In this document: positions 1 to 7,082 of the stretch, piece by piece
Numbering within the stretch: the stretch's first letter is position 1
Layout: each line of letters opens with the position of its first letter
Assembly: GCA_002315555.1 (NCBI GenBank)
Contig: DCHF01000055.1
Location: 260,829 to 324,828 of the forward strand
Length of the DNA stretch: 64,000 nucleotides
Reading direction: 5' to 3'
Origin: Lachnospiraceae bacterium UBA1759
GTDB taxonomy: Bacteria > Bacillota > Clostridia > Lachnospirales > Lachnospiraceae
Program-made: the position numbers and the translations under genes
The notes under the pieces: generated by a model
Told to the model about the DNA's origin: nothing
Database searches by the model: none
Seen by the model: only the letters and a program-made list of their open reading frames with translations

Positions 1-167
1 CGTGGTATTGGAGTGTATTGCAGTAACCACTTGCTCCTTAACTTGTTCAATTTCTATCTATTTTATGGTAGACTTAACCGAAAATGGGTTATATAATATA
101 TACGAAACAGGGTGTGTTTTGCTTTCATCACAGAAAATATTTAAAGAAAAGAAAGGGAGGTATCGCT

Positions 168-539
168 ATGGCATATACGAGTTTTGGAGAATTCGTGCGC
201 ATACTCAGAATCAAGCATCACGAAGTAATGGGCGACATGGCGAATGTGTTGGGTGCTTCATTACCCTTCTTATCTGCAGTGGAAAATGGGAAAAAGAATG
301 TCCCTGCAGAATGGATAGGTAAAATTACGGAACACTATGGATTAACAGAAACCGAACAGCAAGAGCTTGAAGAAGCAGTAGAAGAATCTAAGACACAGTT
401 CAAAATTGTGGCTGGAAAAGCCGGTAATCAACAGCGTAAGGCAGCTTTGCAGTTTGCAAGGTCCTTCGATGAGATGGACGACGAAACTGCTATTAAGATT
501 TTGGAACTGCTGAGCAAAAAGGAGGGAAAGGGCGAATAA
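168..539 (+). CDS. XRE-family helix-turn-helix regulator
   Basis: Predicted DNA-binding regulator of 123 residues. The N-terminal half (about residues 5-60) reads as a Cro/cI helix-turn-helix; the stretch LGASLPFLSAVENGKKNVP has the recognition-helix pattern. The C-terminal tail is charged and helical. The start is set by AAAGGGAGG at 152-160, seven bases before ATG 168; an earlier in-frame ATG at 84 has no such site. The stop codon at 537-539 directly abuts the ATG of the ImmA/IrrE gene, so the two are co-translated. XRE regulators paired with ImmA/IrrE proteases are a known mobile-element switch in which the protease removes the repressor; that this pair works so here is inference. Confidence 0.85.
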   Translation: MAYTSFGEFVRILRIKHHEVMGDMANVLGASLPFLSAVENGKKNVPAEWIGKITEHYGLTETEQQELEEAVEESKTQFKIVAGKAGNQQRKAALQFARSFDEMDDETAIKILELLSKKEGKGE

Positions 540-1082
540 ATGGATTATGAAACAAAACCTACAAGCCGCAGCGATTTAAGACGTTATGCAGCATACGTCA
601 GAAAACTGTTCGATGTCCCTGCGGGAGGAGCATTTCCTGTACTGGAAAGCTTGGAGAAGCTGCCAGATGTTTTTGAGGGTTGCAATTATCAGATTGTAGA
701 GGATAAGAAACTTCCTCCGCAGACGATGGCACAGTGTACGCCGAACGATAACGGCGGATTTACTATAGAAATCACAGAGTCAGTGTATGGTGGCGCATAC
801 AAAAATCAGACTGGTGCACTTCTTGGGTTTATCTGTCATGAGATATGCCATATATTCCTATTTAAAATCGGCTTTACCCCTGTTTTTACAAGGAGCTTTG
901 CTGATGGTGAGATACCGGCGTATTGCAGCGTTGAGTGGCAGGCTAAAGCACTGTGCGCAGAGGTAATGCTTCCATATGAGGAAACTCGCGGGATAAAGCC
1001 TAAGGAGTTGGTGGATACTTATCATGTATCGAAGGCTTTTGCAACAAACCGCAGGAAACTCGAGAAGCAGGAAAGAAGGTGA
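540..1082 (+). CDS. ImmA/IrrE-family metallopeptidase
   Basis: Predicted zinc metalloprotease of 180 residues. The HExxH motif is HEICH at residues 100-104, preceded by the hydrophobic helix GALLGFIC. A second conserved segment, VEWQAKALCAEVMLP, supplies the downstream acidic residue typical of the family. ImmA/IrrE proteins cleave XRE-type repressors, and the regulator lies immediately upstream with no spacer. The protein is soluble, with no signal peptide. The next gene is about 200 bases away, across a strong hairpin, so transcription may be partly stopped after this gene. The family call is secure; the cleaved target is inferred from the neighbour. Confidence 0.85.
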   Translation: MDYETKPTSRSDLRRYAAYVRKLFDVPAGGAFPVLESLEKLPDVFEGCNYQIVEDKKLPPQTMAQCTPNDNGGFTIEITESVYGGAYKNQTGALLGFICHEICHIFLFKIGFTPVFTRSFADGEIPAYCSVEWQAKALCAEVMLPYEETRGIKPKELVDTYHVSKAFATNRRKLEKQERR

Positions 1083-1101
1083 TGTCTTACGGATAAAAAA
1101 T

Positions 1102-1146
1102 AAAACGCATTGAAAAGCTGTTGGCGCAGCAAATCAACGCGTTTTT
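1102..1146 (+). terminator. Hairpin with T-tail after the XRE-ImmA pair
   Basis: Outer arms at 1102-1113 and 1134-1145 pair with one mismatch. An inner stem GCTG (1117-1120) pairs with CAGC (1127-1130). The right arm runs into GTTTTT. It lies 20 bases after the ImmA stop and probably ends or weakens transcription into the next gene. Confidence 0.55.
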
Positions 1147-1154
1147 ATCTCAGG

Positions 1155-1252
1155 TATGCTATTGCATAACTAAGAGTGACTGCTTAGACAATAGCATATC
1201 TGTCCCAAATCGTCAATTGACGGAAGCAACAAACGTTGGGTTACGACGCCCA
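1155..1252 (+). other. Hairpin-rich non-coding stretch before the DUF4417-like gene
   Basis: A perfect 10-bp inverted repeat, TATGCTATTG (1155-1164) with CAATAGCATA (1189-1198), encloses a second stem CTAAG (1170-1174) with CTTAG (1183-1187). It is followed by the palindrome CGTCAATTGACG (1211-1222). TGGG at 1237-1240 can pair either with CCCA upstream (1204-1207) or with CCCA at 1249-1252. The mutually exclusive pairings look like a structured leader or small RNA. No known RNA family was recognised. Confidence 0.4.
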
Positions 1253-1285
1253 TTTTACCTGCATAGGCAGGAGAAAGGACAGATA

Positions 1286-1960
1286 ATGCATTCAATTAAT
1301 AATTTAGCAGATCTATTGGAAACAATAAACGATCTCTATATGCTTTTGGATGGCAAGATTGATTTCGATGCTGAGGGTTGGCCTGTTTTTCTGAAAGACC
1401 ATTTCCTGAATGAATGGCCGGATGACATAGTCACATATGCTAATCGAAAAAACAAATTAATAGTTGACAGAAACAAAACAGTTCTTTGTCATTTTGCGAG
1501 TGACAGTCAGAACTATAGACGTTTTCCGAAGGTTATGGGCGATATTTCCGAATATCAAAAATACTTAGGTGCGGTATTCCCGGATATAACCGTTACCAGA
1601 GACATGGATGTTGAGTTTCAGGATCTGGCATTACTTGCAAATCAGTTGTATGCAGCTGTGCTTGCAGTCAATAAAATAAAACTTGTTGCAAACACTCGTT
1701 GTGGCTCAAAACTGACACAGAAATATCTTCGACATCTCCCAAGAAATGTAATTTGGGCATCAAGTTTTTTGGGATGTAATAAAACATCAACCCCCTCAGA
1801 AACTGCAGAATATATAAATAAAATTCTAAGTCTTATGCCGAGTAAACTTATTATTTATGGAAAGCAGGATCTGGCGGTTAACTGCCAGCTTGATATCTTG
1901 GGAATTAATTATCGTTATTATGAAGATTTTCATCGACGTTGTAAAAAGGAGTCCATCTAA
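1286..1960 (+). CDS. DUF4417-like protein
   Basis: Protein of 224 residues. The central part resembles DUF4417 proteins, which occur in phages and mobile elements: a segment FPDITVTRDM, then an alternating helix/strand region, then NVIWASSFLGC. The molecular function of this family is not established. The start at ATG 1286 follows GGAGAAAGG (1270-1278); an upstream in-frame ATG at 1121 falls inside a hairpin and lacks a ribosome site. The stop overlaps the next start (TAATG). Four small genes from here to 3114 are tightly packed and likely form one transcript. The family assignment rests on recognised pattern only and is moderately sure. Confidence 0.55.
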   Translation: MHSINNLADLLETINDLYMLLDGKIDFDAEGWPVFLKDHFLNEWPDDIVTYANRKNKLIVDRNKTVLCHFASDSQNYRRFPKVMGDISEYQKYLGAVFPDITVTRDMDVEFQDLALLANQLYAAVLAVNKIKLVANTRCGSKLTQKYLRHLPRNVIWASSFLGCNKTSTPSETAEYINKILSLMPSKLIIYGKQDLAVNCQLDILGINYRYYEDFHRRCKKESI

Positions 1961-2346
1961 TGGCAGATTATAAAACAGCATATTCAGATATTTCAAAAGA
2001 CTATATAGAAAACGAAGTTCCTTCAAATCCCGTTGACCAGGGACGCTATGACCGGAGCAAAGCCCGTGAAGCAGCGCATAATGATACATGGGTGAAGCAA
2101 AAAGTGAATCTTAATGAAATCGTTGATAGATTCGTCCCATCAGTCGAGGGCTTTGTGGAACAGCATTCAGAAGGTGGAGTCAAATATGATTTTGAAGGAG
2201 AACGCTATATCGTTAAATGCGATAAGGTCGCCGGATATTTACGTATTTGGGATAAACAGGCGAAGTCATATTGCCTTTTGAACGGCACACAGAGCAAGGA
2301 CAATTCGCTGACTCACTTCAAGATTAAACGACGGGAGGAAATGTAA
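1960..2346 (+). CDS. Hypothetical protein, 128 residues
   Basis: Not recognised with certainty. It begins with the A of the TAATG overlap with the previous gene, after AAAAAGGAG at 1945-1953. The N-terminal half is polar and helical. The C-terminal half (residues 75-128) reads as a small beta-rich domain, with YDFEGERYIVKC and YLRIWDKQ, and ends in THFKIKRREEM. That tail reminds me of C-terminal domains on phage-borne or polymorphic-toxin proteins, but this is only an impression. No signal peptide or membrane segment. Part of the 1286-3114 cluster. Confidence 0.6.
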   Translation: MADYKTAYSDISKDYIENEVPSNPVDQGRYDRSKAREAAHNDTWVKQKVNLNEIVDRFVPSVEGFVEQHSEGGVKYDFEGERYIVKCDKVAGYLRIWDKQAKSYCLLNGTQSKDNSLTHFKIKRREEM

Positions 2347-2347
2347 A

Positions 2348-2695
2348 ATGTGGCTGCGAGTGGCATTAAATAAGGACTCTGTTCATTATAATAAGTCCAT
2401 TAGCTATTCTTATATTGATGGACCAAACATCGAAGAATACTATTTTGATCAAACGGTCGCAGAGGCACTTGAAAAGGATGGATTTCTTACAGAAATGTGG
2501 GATAAATTAGATGCGCTTTTTGACTGGGGGGACTGTGACTTTTTCATGCCGGATAAATGTATGGTCTTTAAAACCTGGCTGGAAACACGTTTAAAAAAAG
2601 AAGATAATCCGGCCGTCAGAGCCGTATACGAAGTAATGCTTGACTACGCAGAAAAAGCGATTAGATATGACACTGGCATTTCGTTTGATTTCTGA
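2348..2695 (+). CDS. Hypothetical small acidic protein
   Basis: Protein of 115 residues, rich in Asp, Glu and aromatic residues, with no recognised family. It starts one base after the previous stop, with GGGAGGAAATG just upstream as ribosome site. The acidic character, small size and position directly behind another small protein would fit an immunity or antitoxin partner, but nothing in the sequence proves it. No membrane segment or signal peptide. Confidence 0.6.
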   Translation: MWLRVALNKDSVHYNKSISYSYIDGPNIEEYYFDQTVAEALEKDGFLTEMWDKLDALFDWGDCDFFMPDKCMVFKTWLETRLKKEDNPAVRAVYEVMLDYAEKAIRYDTGISFDF

Positions 2696-2706
2696 GGAAT
2701 ATAGCG

Positions 2707-3114
2707 ATGAAGTCAACATATAAGCTTTTGAACATCTATCTTGATGGGCAAGCATTGCCAGAGCAGGTTCCTCGGATATTCGATACCGCAAAAGTGTCAG
2801 AGTGTTGCGAAATAGAAGAAGAAATGAATATTTTCGATTATCCTGTTTGTCGCCGCAAGATATCGGGAATGAAACTTCTGTCATTCCGTTCAGAAGCAGA
2901 CATTCTCAACTTGATAGGTAAGCTTCCTGACTGTAAGGAGTTGGTTATCTATTTAGACTACAATTCGACTGCGAAAACAGCATTATATCTCTTCTTAAAG
3001 AGAGTTCTACAATCAGCAACCATAGTTTTAAAACAATACCCAGGTATGGCCATAACATTTGTCGGAGATGGTAGAGCTAGAAATAACATAAAACATCTAT
3101 ATAGTAAAAGTTGA
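2707..3114 (+). CDS. Hypothetical protein, 135 residues
   Basis: Not recognised. It begins 11 bases after the preceding stop, behind TGAGGAATAT. The N-terminal part contains a polar segment with CCEIEEEMNIF. The C-terminal part looks like an alternating alpha/beta fold (KELVIYLDYN, ATIVLKQYP, MAITFVGDG). It is the last gene of the AT-rich accessory cluster. Beyond it no coding sequence is supported until the T-box operon. Confidence 0.55.
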   Translation: MKSTYKLLNIYLDGQALPEQVPRIFDTAKVSECCEIEEEMNIFDYPVCRRKISGMKLLSFRSEADILNLIGKLPDCKELVIYLDYNSTAKTALYLFLKRVLQSATIVLKQYPGMAITFVGDGRARNNIKHLYSKS

Positions 3115-3294
3115 AATCGACCCCGGTAATCACTTGGTATGTAACAGCAAATTCTTCGCAAATAATTGAGCCTCTTTTAAGTGTGGAGTAGATTGTAATA
3201 ATGCTGCCCGTTCTTCCCTTATACGCAATCAATTGAATCAAAATGAATGTTGAGATTCCGCCCTTCGAGCGCTATAATACCCTTAAGCCAATTG

Positions 3295-3375
3295 ATATTA
3301 TCCGCAAGGGGCAATCCCGTGTTATCACGGCTGATAACATTTTGATAACACGAGCTTGGATAGCCAGGATAATAT
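3295..3375. repeat. 81-bp nested palindrome at the island edge
   Basis: Three successive arm pairs are centred on one axis. ATATTATCC (3295-3303) pairs with GGATAATAT (3367-3375). GGCAATCC (3310-3317) pairs with GGATAGCC (3358-3365) with one mismatch. CGTGTTATCA (3318-3327) pairs perfectly with TGATAACACG (3343-3352). GTTATC/GATAAC also pair as an inner alternative (3321-3326 with 3333-3338). It could be a recombination or attachment site, a transposon hairpin or a structured RNA. It lacks a T-run on either side, so it is not a simple terminator. Confidence 0.6.
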
Positions 3376-3408
3376 GGATACTACAGATAATCAGAAGAAC
3401 AGGAATAC

Positions 3409-3439
3409 ATATCTTCTAAACAAAACTGTTTAAGAAATG
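3409..3439 (+). repeat. 31-bp direct repeat, copy 1
   Basis: Identical over 31 bases to 3558-3588, with weaker similarity continuing about 19 bases further (GTCCTGTTGTAGAATTCG here). Each copy contains a near-perfect inverted repeat, TTCTAAACA with TGTTTAAGAA. Together with the neighbouring palindrome and the shift in base composition, the pair may mark the end of an inserted element. Confidence 0.6.
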
Positions 3440-3512
3440 GGTCCTGTTGTAGAATTCGAATAATACATATTTATATTTCTGATAGTATCTCGTATTCAGA
3501 ATCGCTCATGAC

Positions 3513-3543
3513 AGCAGGCTTTCTCCGGAAGGCCTGCTTTTTC
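3513..3543 (+). terminator. Intrinsic terminator between the direct repeats
   Basis: AGCAGGC (3513-3519) pairs with GCCTGCT (3532-3538), followed by TTTTTC. It lies between the two direct repeat copies and would end transcription coming from the accessory cluster. Confidence 0.7.
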
Positions 3544-3557
3544 TTGTGATATTTGTT

Positions 3558-3588
3558 ATATCTTCTAAACAAAACTGTTTAAGAAATG
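3558..3588 (+). repeat. 31-bp direct repeat, copy 2
   Basis: Second copy of the repeat at 3409-3439, offset by 149 bases, with the flank GTCTGTTGCAGAATACG resembling the flank of copy 1. The conserved chromosome-like T-box operon begins less than 100 bases downstream. Confidence 0.6.
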
Positions 3589-3675
3589 AAGTCTGTTGCA
3601 GAATACGCGAGAGAATGCGGCGACTGCCGCGTTCCGGGAGAGAGCGAAGCTCTCGAGAAGATAACGTATTTTTTC

Positions 3676-3704
3676 TTGACAATCCGCCTGAAGAGTGCTT
3701 TAAT
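3676..3704 (+). promoter_or_regulatory. Sigma-A promoter of the T-box/ECF operon
   Basis: TTGACA at 3676-3681 and TTTAAT at 3699-3704 are separated by 17 bases. The predicted transcript start near 3711 lies just ahead of the T-box stem I. Confidence 0.75.
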
Positions 3705-3710
3705 ACATTT

Positions 3711-3980
3711 AATTAAAAAACCGTTGATGAAGAGAAGTAATCATGTCGGAAACGCACAGAGAGTGTCCGGTGCTGAGAGGGATGCAGTGAAAGACTTGAT
3801 GAATGGACTTCGGAGGGCAGAGCGAAAGGCGCAGCCGAGTAGTATCTGACGGGGGCTCCCGTGACAGAGCGCAAGAAGTGATGGCTTCTTCTGAGAGACC
3901 GGTTTCCGGTAAACAAGGTGGCACCGCAAGACGTTATTCGTCCTGTCCTTGTATTTAATACAGGGGTAGGGCTTTTTTAT
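3711..3980 (+). promoter_or_regulatory. T-box leader, predicted tRNA-Trp specific
   Basis: A tRNA-sensing attenuator. Stem I shows the usual GATGAAGAGAAGTAA start and an AGAGAG segment. The specifier region reads GAA-TGG-ACTTCGGAG, the family layout, giving codon UGG (Trp) at 3804-3806. The T-box core AGGTGGCACCGC is at 3916-3927. Its bulge UGGC would pair with an acceptor end GCCA, and bacterial tRNA-Trp carries G at the discriminator position, so both contacts agree. A terminator with arms around ATACAGGGG and a T-run (3960-3978) follows. Uncharged tRNA-Trp should switch on the downstream operon. Confidence 0.9.
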
Positions 3981-4059
3981 TTTCCATCGCTGTTCATGAA
4001 TAAGAGCGCACCTCCCCAAAACATTACGATCGCCGGAAAGCCGGCAGAAGGAGTAAAAA

Positions 4060-4620
4060 ATGGAAAAACGTGAAGTAGTAGTTGAAGAGAAAAAGGGTCT
4101 TGCCAATACCAAGAATCTGATCCTTGTCGGTATCATGATGGCAGTCGGTATTGTTCTCCGCCTTTGCGCAGGTATGATCGCAGTCGGTAACATGCATCCG
4201 AACTTCCTGATCGCAACCTATTGCCTGTCCATTCTCATTGTTAAGCCGAACTTAAAGGAAGCTGCAATCATCGGTTTCATCTCCGGTGCGATCTCTCAGA
4301 TCGGTACCTCCATGCCGTGGCTCGGCCTCGGTTCCGAAACTCTCGGTGCCATCGCAATGTGCCTGCTGATCAAGATCAAAATGCCGAAGGTCGTTAAGCC
4401 GGTCGTTTGCACGTTCCTGGCCACCTGTGTTTCCGGTTTTGCATTCATTGGCCTTGCTGCCCTGACCTATGCTAAGCCGATGCCGTCCGCACAGTTCGCG
4501 GCAATGTCCACGGTTACCCTTGTTACCGCAGCACTGAACATGGTCATCGTTACCATCCTTTCCATCCCGGTCAATAAGATCATGGGCAACAGCGAAAAGG
4601 CAGCGGTTGAAGAAGCATAA
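4060..4620 (+). CDS. ECF transporter S component, probable tryptophan (TrpP-like)
   Basis: Substrate-binding membrane subunit of an energy-coupling-factor transporter, 186 residues with about five to six hydrophobic segments. The pattern of a Pro/Asn segment (MHPNFLIATYCLSILIV), an A..GFISGAISQ helix and a conserved P..GLGSETLG loop resembles the tryptophan S component TrpP/YhaG. The strongest clue to substrate is the Trp-type T-box directly upstream. ATG 4060 follows AGAAGGAG. Genes for both ATPases and the T subunit follow, giving a dedicated complete ECF complex rather than one sharing a common energising module. Transport of tryptophan or an indole compound is inferred. Confidence 0.75.
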   Translation: MEKREVVVEEKKGLANTKNLILVGIMMAVGIVLRLCAGMIAVGNMHPNFLIATYCLSILIVKPNLKEAAIIGFISGAISQIGTSMPWLGLGSETLGAIAMCLLIKIKMPKVVKPVVCTFLATCVSGFAFIGLAALTYAKPMPSAQFAAMSTVTLVTAALNMVIVTILSIPVNKIMGNSEKAAVEEA

Positions 4621-4648
4621 TTTTTGTTTTTGAAAGTCTGAAGGATTT

Positions 4649-5491
4649 ATGATCGAAATTAACGATTTCAGTTTTAAATATCAGAACAGTCACGAAACAG
4701 CGATCTCAGGGCTCAGCCTTGAGATCGCTGATGGTGATTTTATAGGCATTACAGGCACTTCCGGTGCAGGTAAGACAACGCTGACCTTTGCGCTGAACGG
4801 TATCATTCCGCAGAAGATCAAGGGCGATTTCTACGGTCGTATTCTGATCGACGGTAAGGATACCATCGAGCATGAGGCGGAGGAATTCGCACTCAGCGTC
4901 GGCGAAGTCTTCCAGGACATCGACAGCCAGATGGTAGCATCGATCGTCGAAGATGAGGTCCTGTTCGGTCTGGAAAACTTCGGGATCCCGCACGAGGAGA
5001 TCGGCGTGAGATTCGAAAAGGTCCTGAACGAGCTTGGCATTTCCGACCTGAGAGATCGCGAGATCTCCAGCCTGTCCGGCGGACAGAAGCAGAAGGTCGC
5101 GATCGCGTCGATTCTGGCACTGGAGCCGAAGTATATCGTTCTCGATGAGCCCACGGGAGAACTGGACCCGGAGAGCAGCAGAGATATTTTCAATCTTCTG
5201 AAAAAACTCAACGAGGAGAAGGGCGTTACCGTCGTGATCGTTGAGCAGAAGATCATGCTGTTATGTGAGTACGTGAAGCATCTTCTGGTACTGGACAAGG
5301 GTGAAAAGGTGTTCTACGGCACCGCCGATGACATGGTGGGTGCGATCGATAAGTTCAAGACCATCGGAATCAATGTGCCGAGAGTCGCGGAACTGTCCTC
5401 CCGGTTGATCGAGGCCGGCATATACCACGGTCAGGTCACGCTTACCGTGGATGATGCGGAAAAGATGGTGAAGGAGATTATTACGGAATGA
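4649..5491 (+). CDS. ECF transporter ATPase, first subunit
   Basis: ABC-type ATPase of 280 residues that powers the adjacent S/T membrane subunits. Visible motifs are Walker A GTSGAGKTTL (about residues 34-43), signature LSGGQKQK, and Walker B YIVLDEPTGELDP. A C-terminal extension of about 70 residues, as in EcfA proteins, contacts the T subunit. Ribosome site GAAGGA lies before ATG 4649. The 3' end overlaps the second ATPase gene by four bases (ATGA), so the pair is translationally coupled. Confidence 0.9.
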   Translation: MIEINDFSFKYQNSHETAISGLSLEIADGDFIGITGTSGAGKTTLTFALNGIIPQKIKGDFYGRILIDGKDTIEHEAEEFALSVGEVFQDIDSQMVASIVEDEVLFGLENFGIPHEEIGVRFEKVLNELGISDLRDREISSLSGGQKQKVAIASILALEPKYIVLDEPTGELDPESSRDIFNLLKKLNEEKGVTVVIVEQKIMLLCEYVKHLLVLDKGEKVFYGTADDMVGAIDKFKTIGINVPRVAELSSRLIEAGIYHGQVTLTVDDAEKMVKEIITE

Positions 5492-6315
5492 TTCGATTTG
5501 AAGGAGTTTCTTTTGGATATGTAAAGGGACGCGAATCCATCCGTGATCTGAACTTTCATATCGAAAAAGGTGAATTTACAGCGCTCATCGGCGCAAACGG
5601 CGCAGGCAAGAGTACGATCAGCCGCCTGACCAACGGTCTTCTGCATCCCACAGCCGGTCATGTTTATCTGAACGGCAAGGATACGCTTACCACGCCGTCA
5701 TCAAAGCTTGCCAAGGATTGCGGATTCCTGTTTCAGAACCCGGACCGTCAGATCTGCGAGAACACCGTAAAAGACGAACTGGCCTTCAGTATGAAGGTGC
5801 AGGGATGGCCCAAGGATAAGATCGAAGAGCGGGTCAAGGCAGCAATGGAGATCTTTGATCTGAAGCCGGACTGGTTCCCGTTTTCCAGAAGCCGCGGTGA
5901 ACGTCAGCGCATCGCCCTTGCGGGCGTCCTGGCTTGCGAACCCGAACTTTTGATCCTGGATGAGCCGACCACCGGTCTGGACTATCTGGAATGCACGCGT
6001 ATCATGGATTACGTGACGGAGCTGAACCGTGAAAAGGGCATTACCGTTTTAATGGTCAGCCATGACATGGAGCTTGTTCAGTCCTACGCAAAAAGAGTTC
6101 TTGTATTGAATAACGGCGTCCTGATGGGCGATGGCCCGACGGAAGACGTCATGAAGAATACCCCGCTGCTTAAGAGCGCACGTGTGCTGCCTGCCCAGAT
6201 CCCGGAGCTGGCGCTTCGTTTCGGGGATACATTCCGTGACATCTACACGGTCGATGATATGTTTGCCGCGCTTGCTGCAAAGAATAAAGCGGAACAGGAG
6301 GGCGGAAACGTATGA
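5488..6315 (+). CDS. ECF transporter ATPase, second subunit
   Basis: Second ABC ATPase, 275 residues, partner of the one before. Walker A is GANGAGKSTI and Walker B is LLILDEPTTGLD. The Q-loop reads LFQNPDRQ, as in other EcfA proteins. The signature is RSRGERQR instead of LSGGQ, so one of the two composite ATP sites may be less active, as happens in asymmetric ABC pairs. It overlaps both neighbours by four bases. Confidence 0.9.
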   Translation: MIRFEGVSFGYVKGRESIRDLNFHIEKGEFTALIGANGAGKSTISRLTNGLLHPTAGHVYLNGKDTLTTPSSKLAKDCGFLFQNPDRQICENTVKDELAFSMKVQGWPKDKIEERVKAAMEIFDLKPDWFPFSRSRGERQRIALAGVLACEPELLILDEPTTGLDYLECTRIMDYVTELNREKGITVLMVSHDMELVQSYAKRVLVLNNGVLMGDGPTEDVMKNTPLLKSARVLPAQIPELALRFGDTFRDIYTVDDMFAALAAKNKAEQEGGNV

Positions 6316-7076
6316 ATCTGTTAAACTATGTTCCGGGCAATTCCTTCCTGCATAAACTGAATCCGGTCATCAAGCTGCTTGCGGCCTTCTTATACGGCGT
6401 TGCGGCGATCCTCTGTGAAAATGTCTGGGGAGAGATCGGCTTCATCGTTCTTATGATCCTGATCTCCTATACGGCCGGCATCGGCGAGCGCGCCGTGAAC
6501 CTGACCCAAAAGCTGTTCTTTCTCGGCCTGTTCATGTTTGTGATCCAGCTGTTCTTTGTACGGCTCGGGGATCCGCTCGTAGTCATCGGAAGCTTCTGTC
6601 TGATCACGACCGGCGGTTTGAAGAGTGCACTGCTTCTTTCCTTCCGCGTCATTGCCGCAATGCTTCCCCTGATGCTTTTATTTGCGATCACACAGATGAA
6701 CGATCTTTGCAACGCACTTGTAAAGACCCTGCATCTTCCGTACCGCTATGCATTCATCGTTACTACCGCATTCCGATTCGTGCCGATCTTTACCACGGAA
6801 TTCCACGATATTCAGGACGCCCAGAAGGCCCGCGGTGTGGACTATGATACCAGGAACATTATTCACAAGCTGCAGCTGATCGCACCGCTTTGCGTGCCGC
6901 TTCTGGTCTCTTCTTTGAAAAAGGTGGACAGCAGCGCCATGTCGGCGGAAATGCGCGGTTTCGCTCTCCGCAACGTAAAGAGCGGTTATAAGGAATACCC
7001 GTTCTCCTGGAGAGATGTTGTGGTGGTCATCGTGCTCCTTGCACTTATCGCAGTCAGCATGATCTTCTTAAAGTAA
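6312..7076 (+). CDS. ECF transporter transmembrane T component
   Basis: Integral membrane scaffold of 254 residues that joins the S component to the two ATPases. There are about five to six membrane segments. The cytoplasmic coupling helices carry the EcfT-type motifs: QKARGVD near residue 175, and SAEMRGFALR near residue 220, both of the A-R-G type. The N-terminus (YVPGNSFLHKLNPVIKLL) is also typical for EcfT/CbiQ. It overlaps the preceding ATPase gene by four bases and is followed six bases later by the LarA-like gene, so all five genes form one operon. Confidence 0.9.
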   Translation: MNLLNYVPGNSFLHKLNPVIKLLAAFLYGVAAILCENVWGEIGFIVLMILISYTAGIGERAVNLTQKLFFLGLFMFVIQLFFVRLGDPLVVIGSFCLITTGGLKSALLLSFRVIAAMLPLMLLFAITQMNDLCNALVKTLHLPYRYAFIVTTAFRFVPIFTTEFHDIQDAQKARGVDYDTRNIIHKLQLIAPLCVPLLVSSLKKVDSSAMSAEMRGFALRNVKSGYKEYPFSWRDVVVVIVLLALIAVSMIFLK

Positions 7077-7082
7077 AGAATT

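Noticed and set aside
3295..3375. An integron attC site
   Set aside because: The palindromic size would fit, but the arm order does not give the RYYYAAC...GTTRRRY boundaries, and no integrase or cassette array is present.
3586..3849. An 87-codon open frame overlapping the T-box leader
   Set aside because: It runs through the promoter and stem I of the T-box, has no ribosome site, and its codons are explained by RNA structure.
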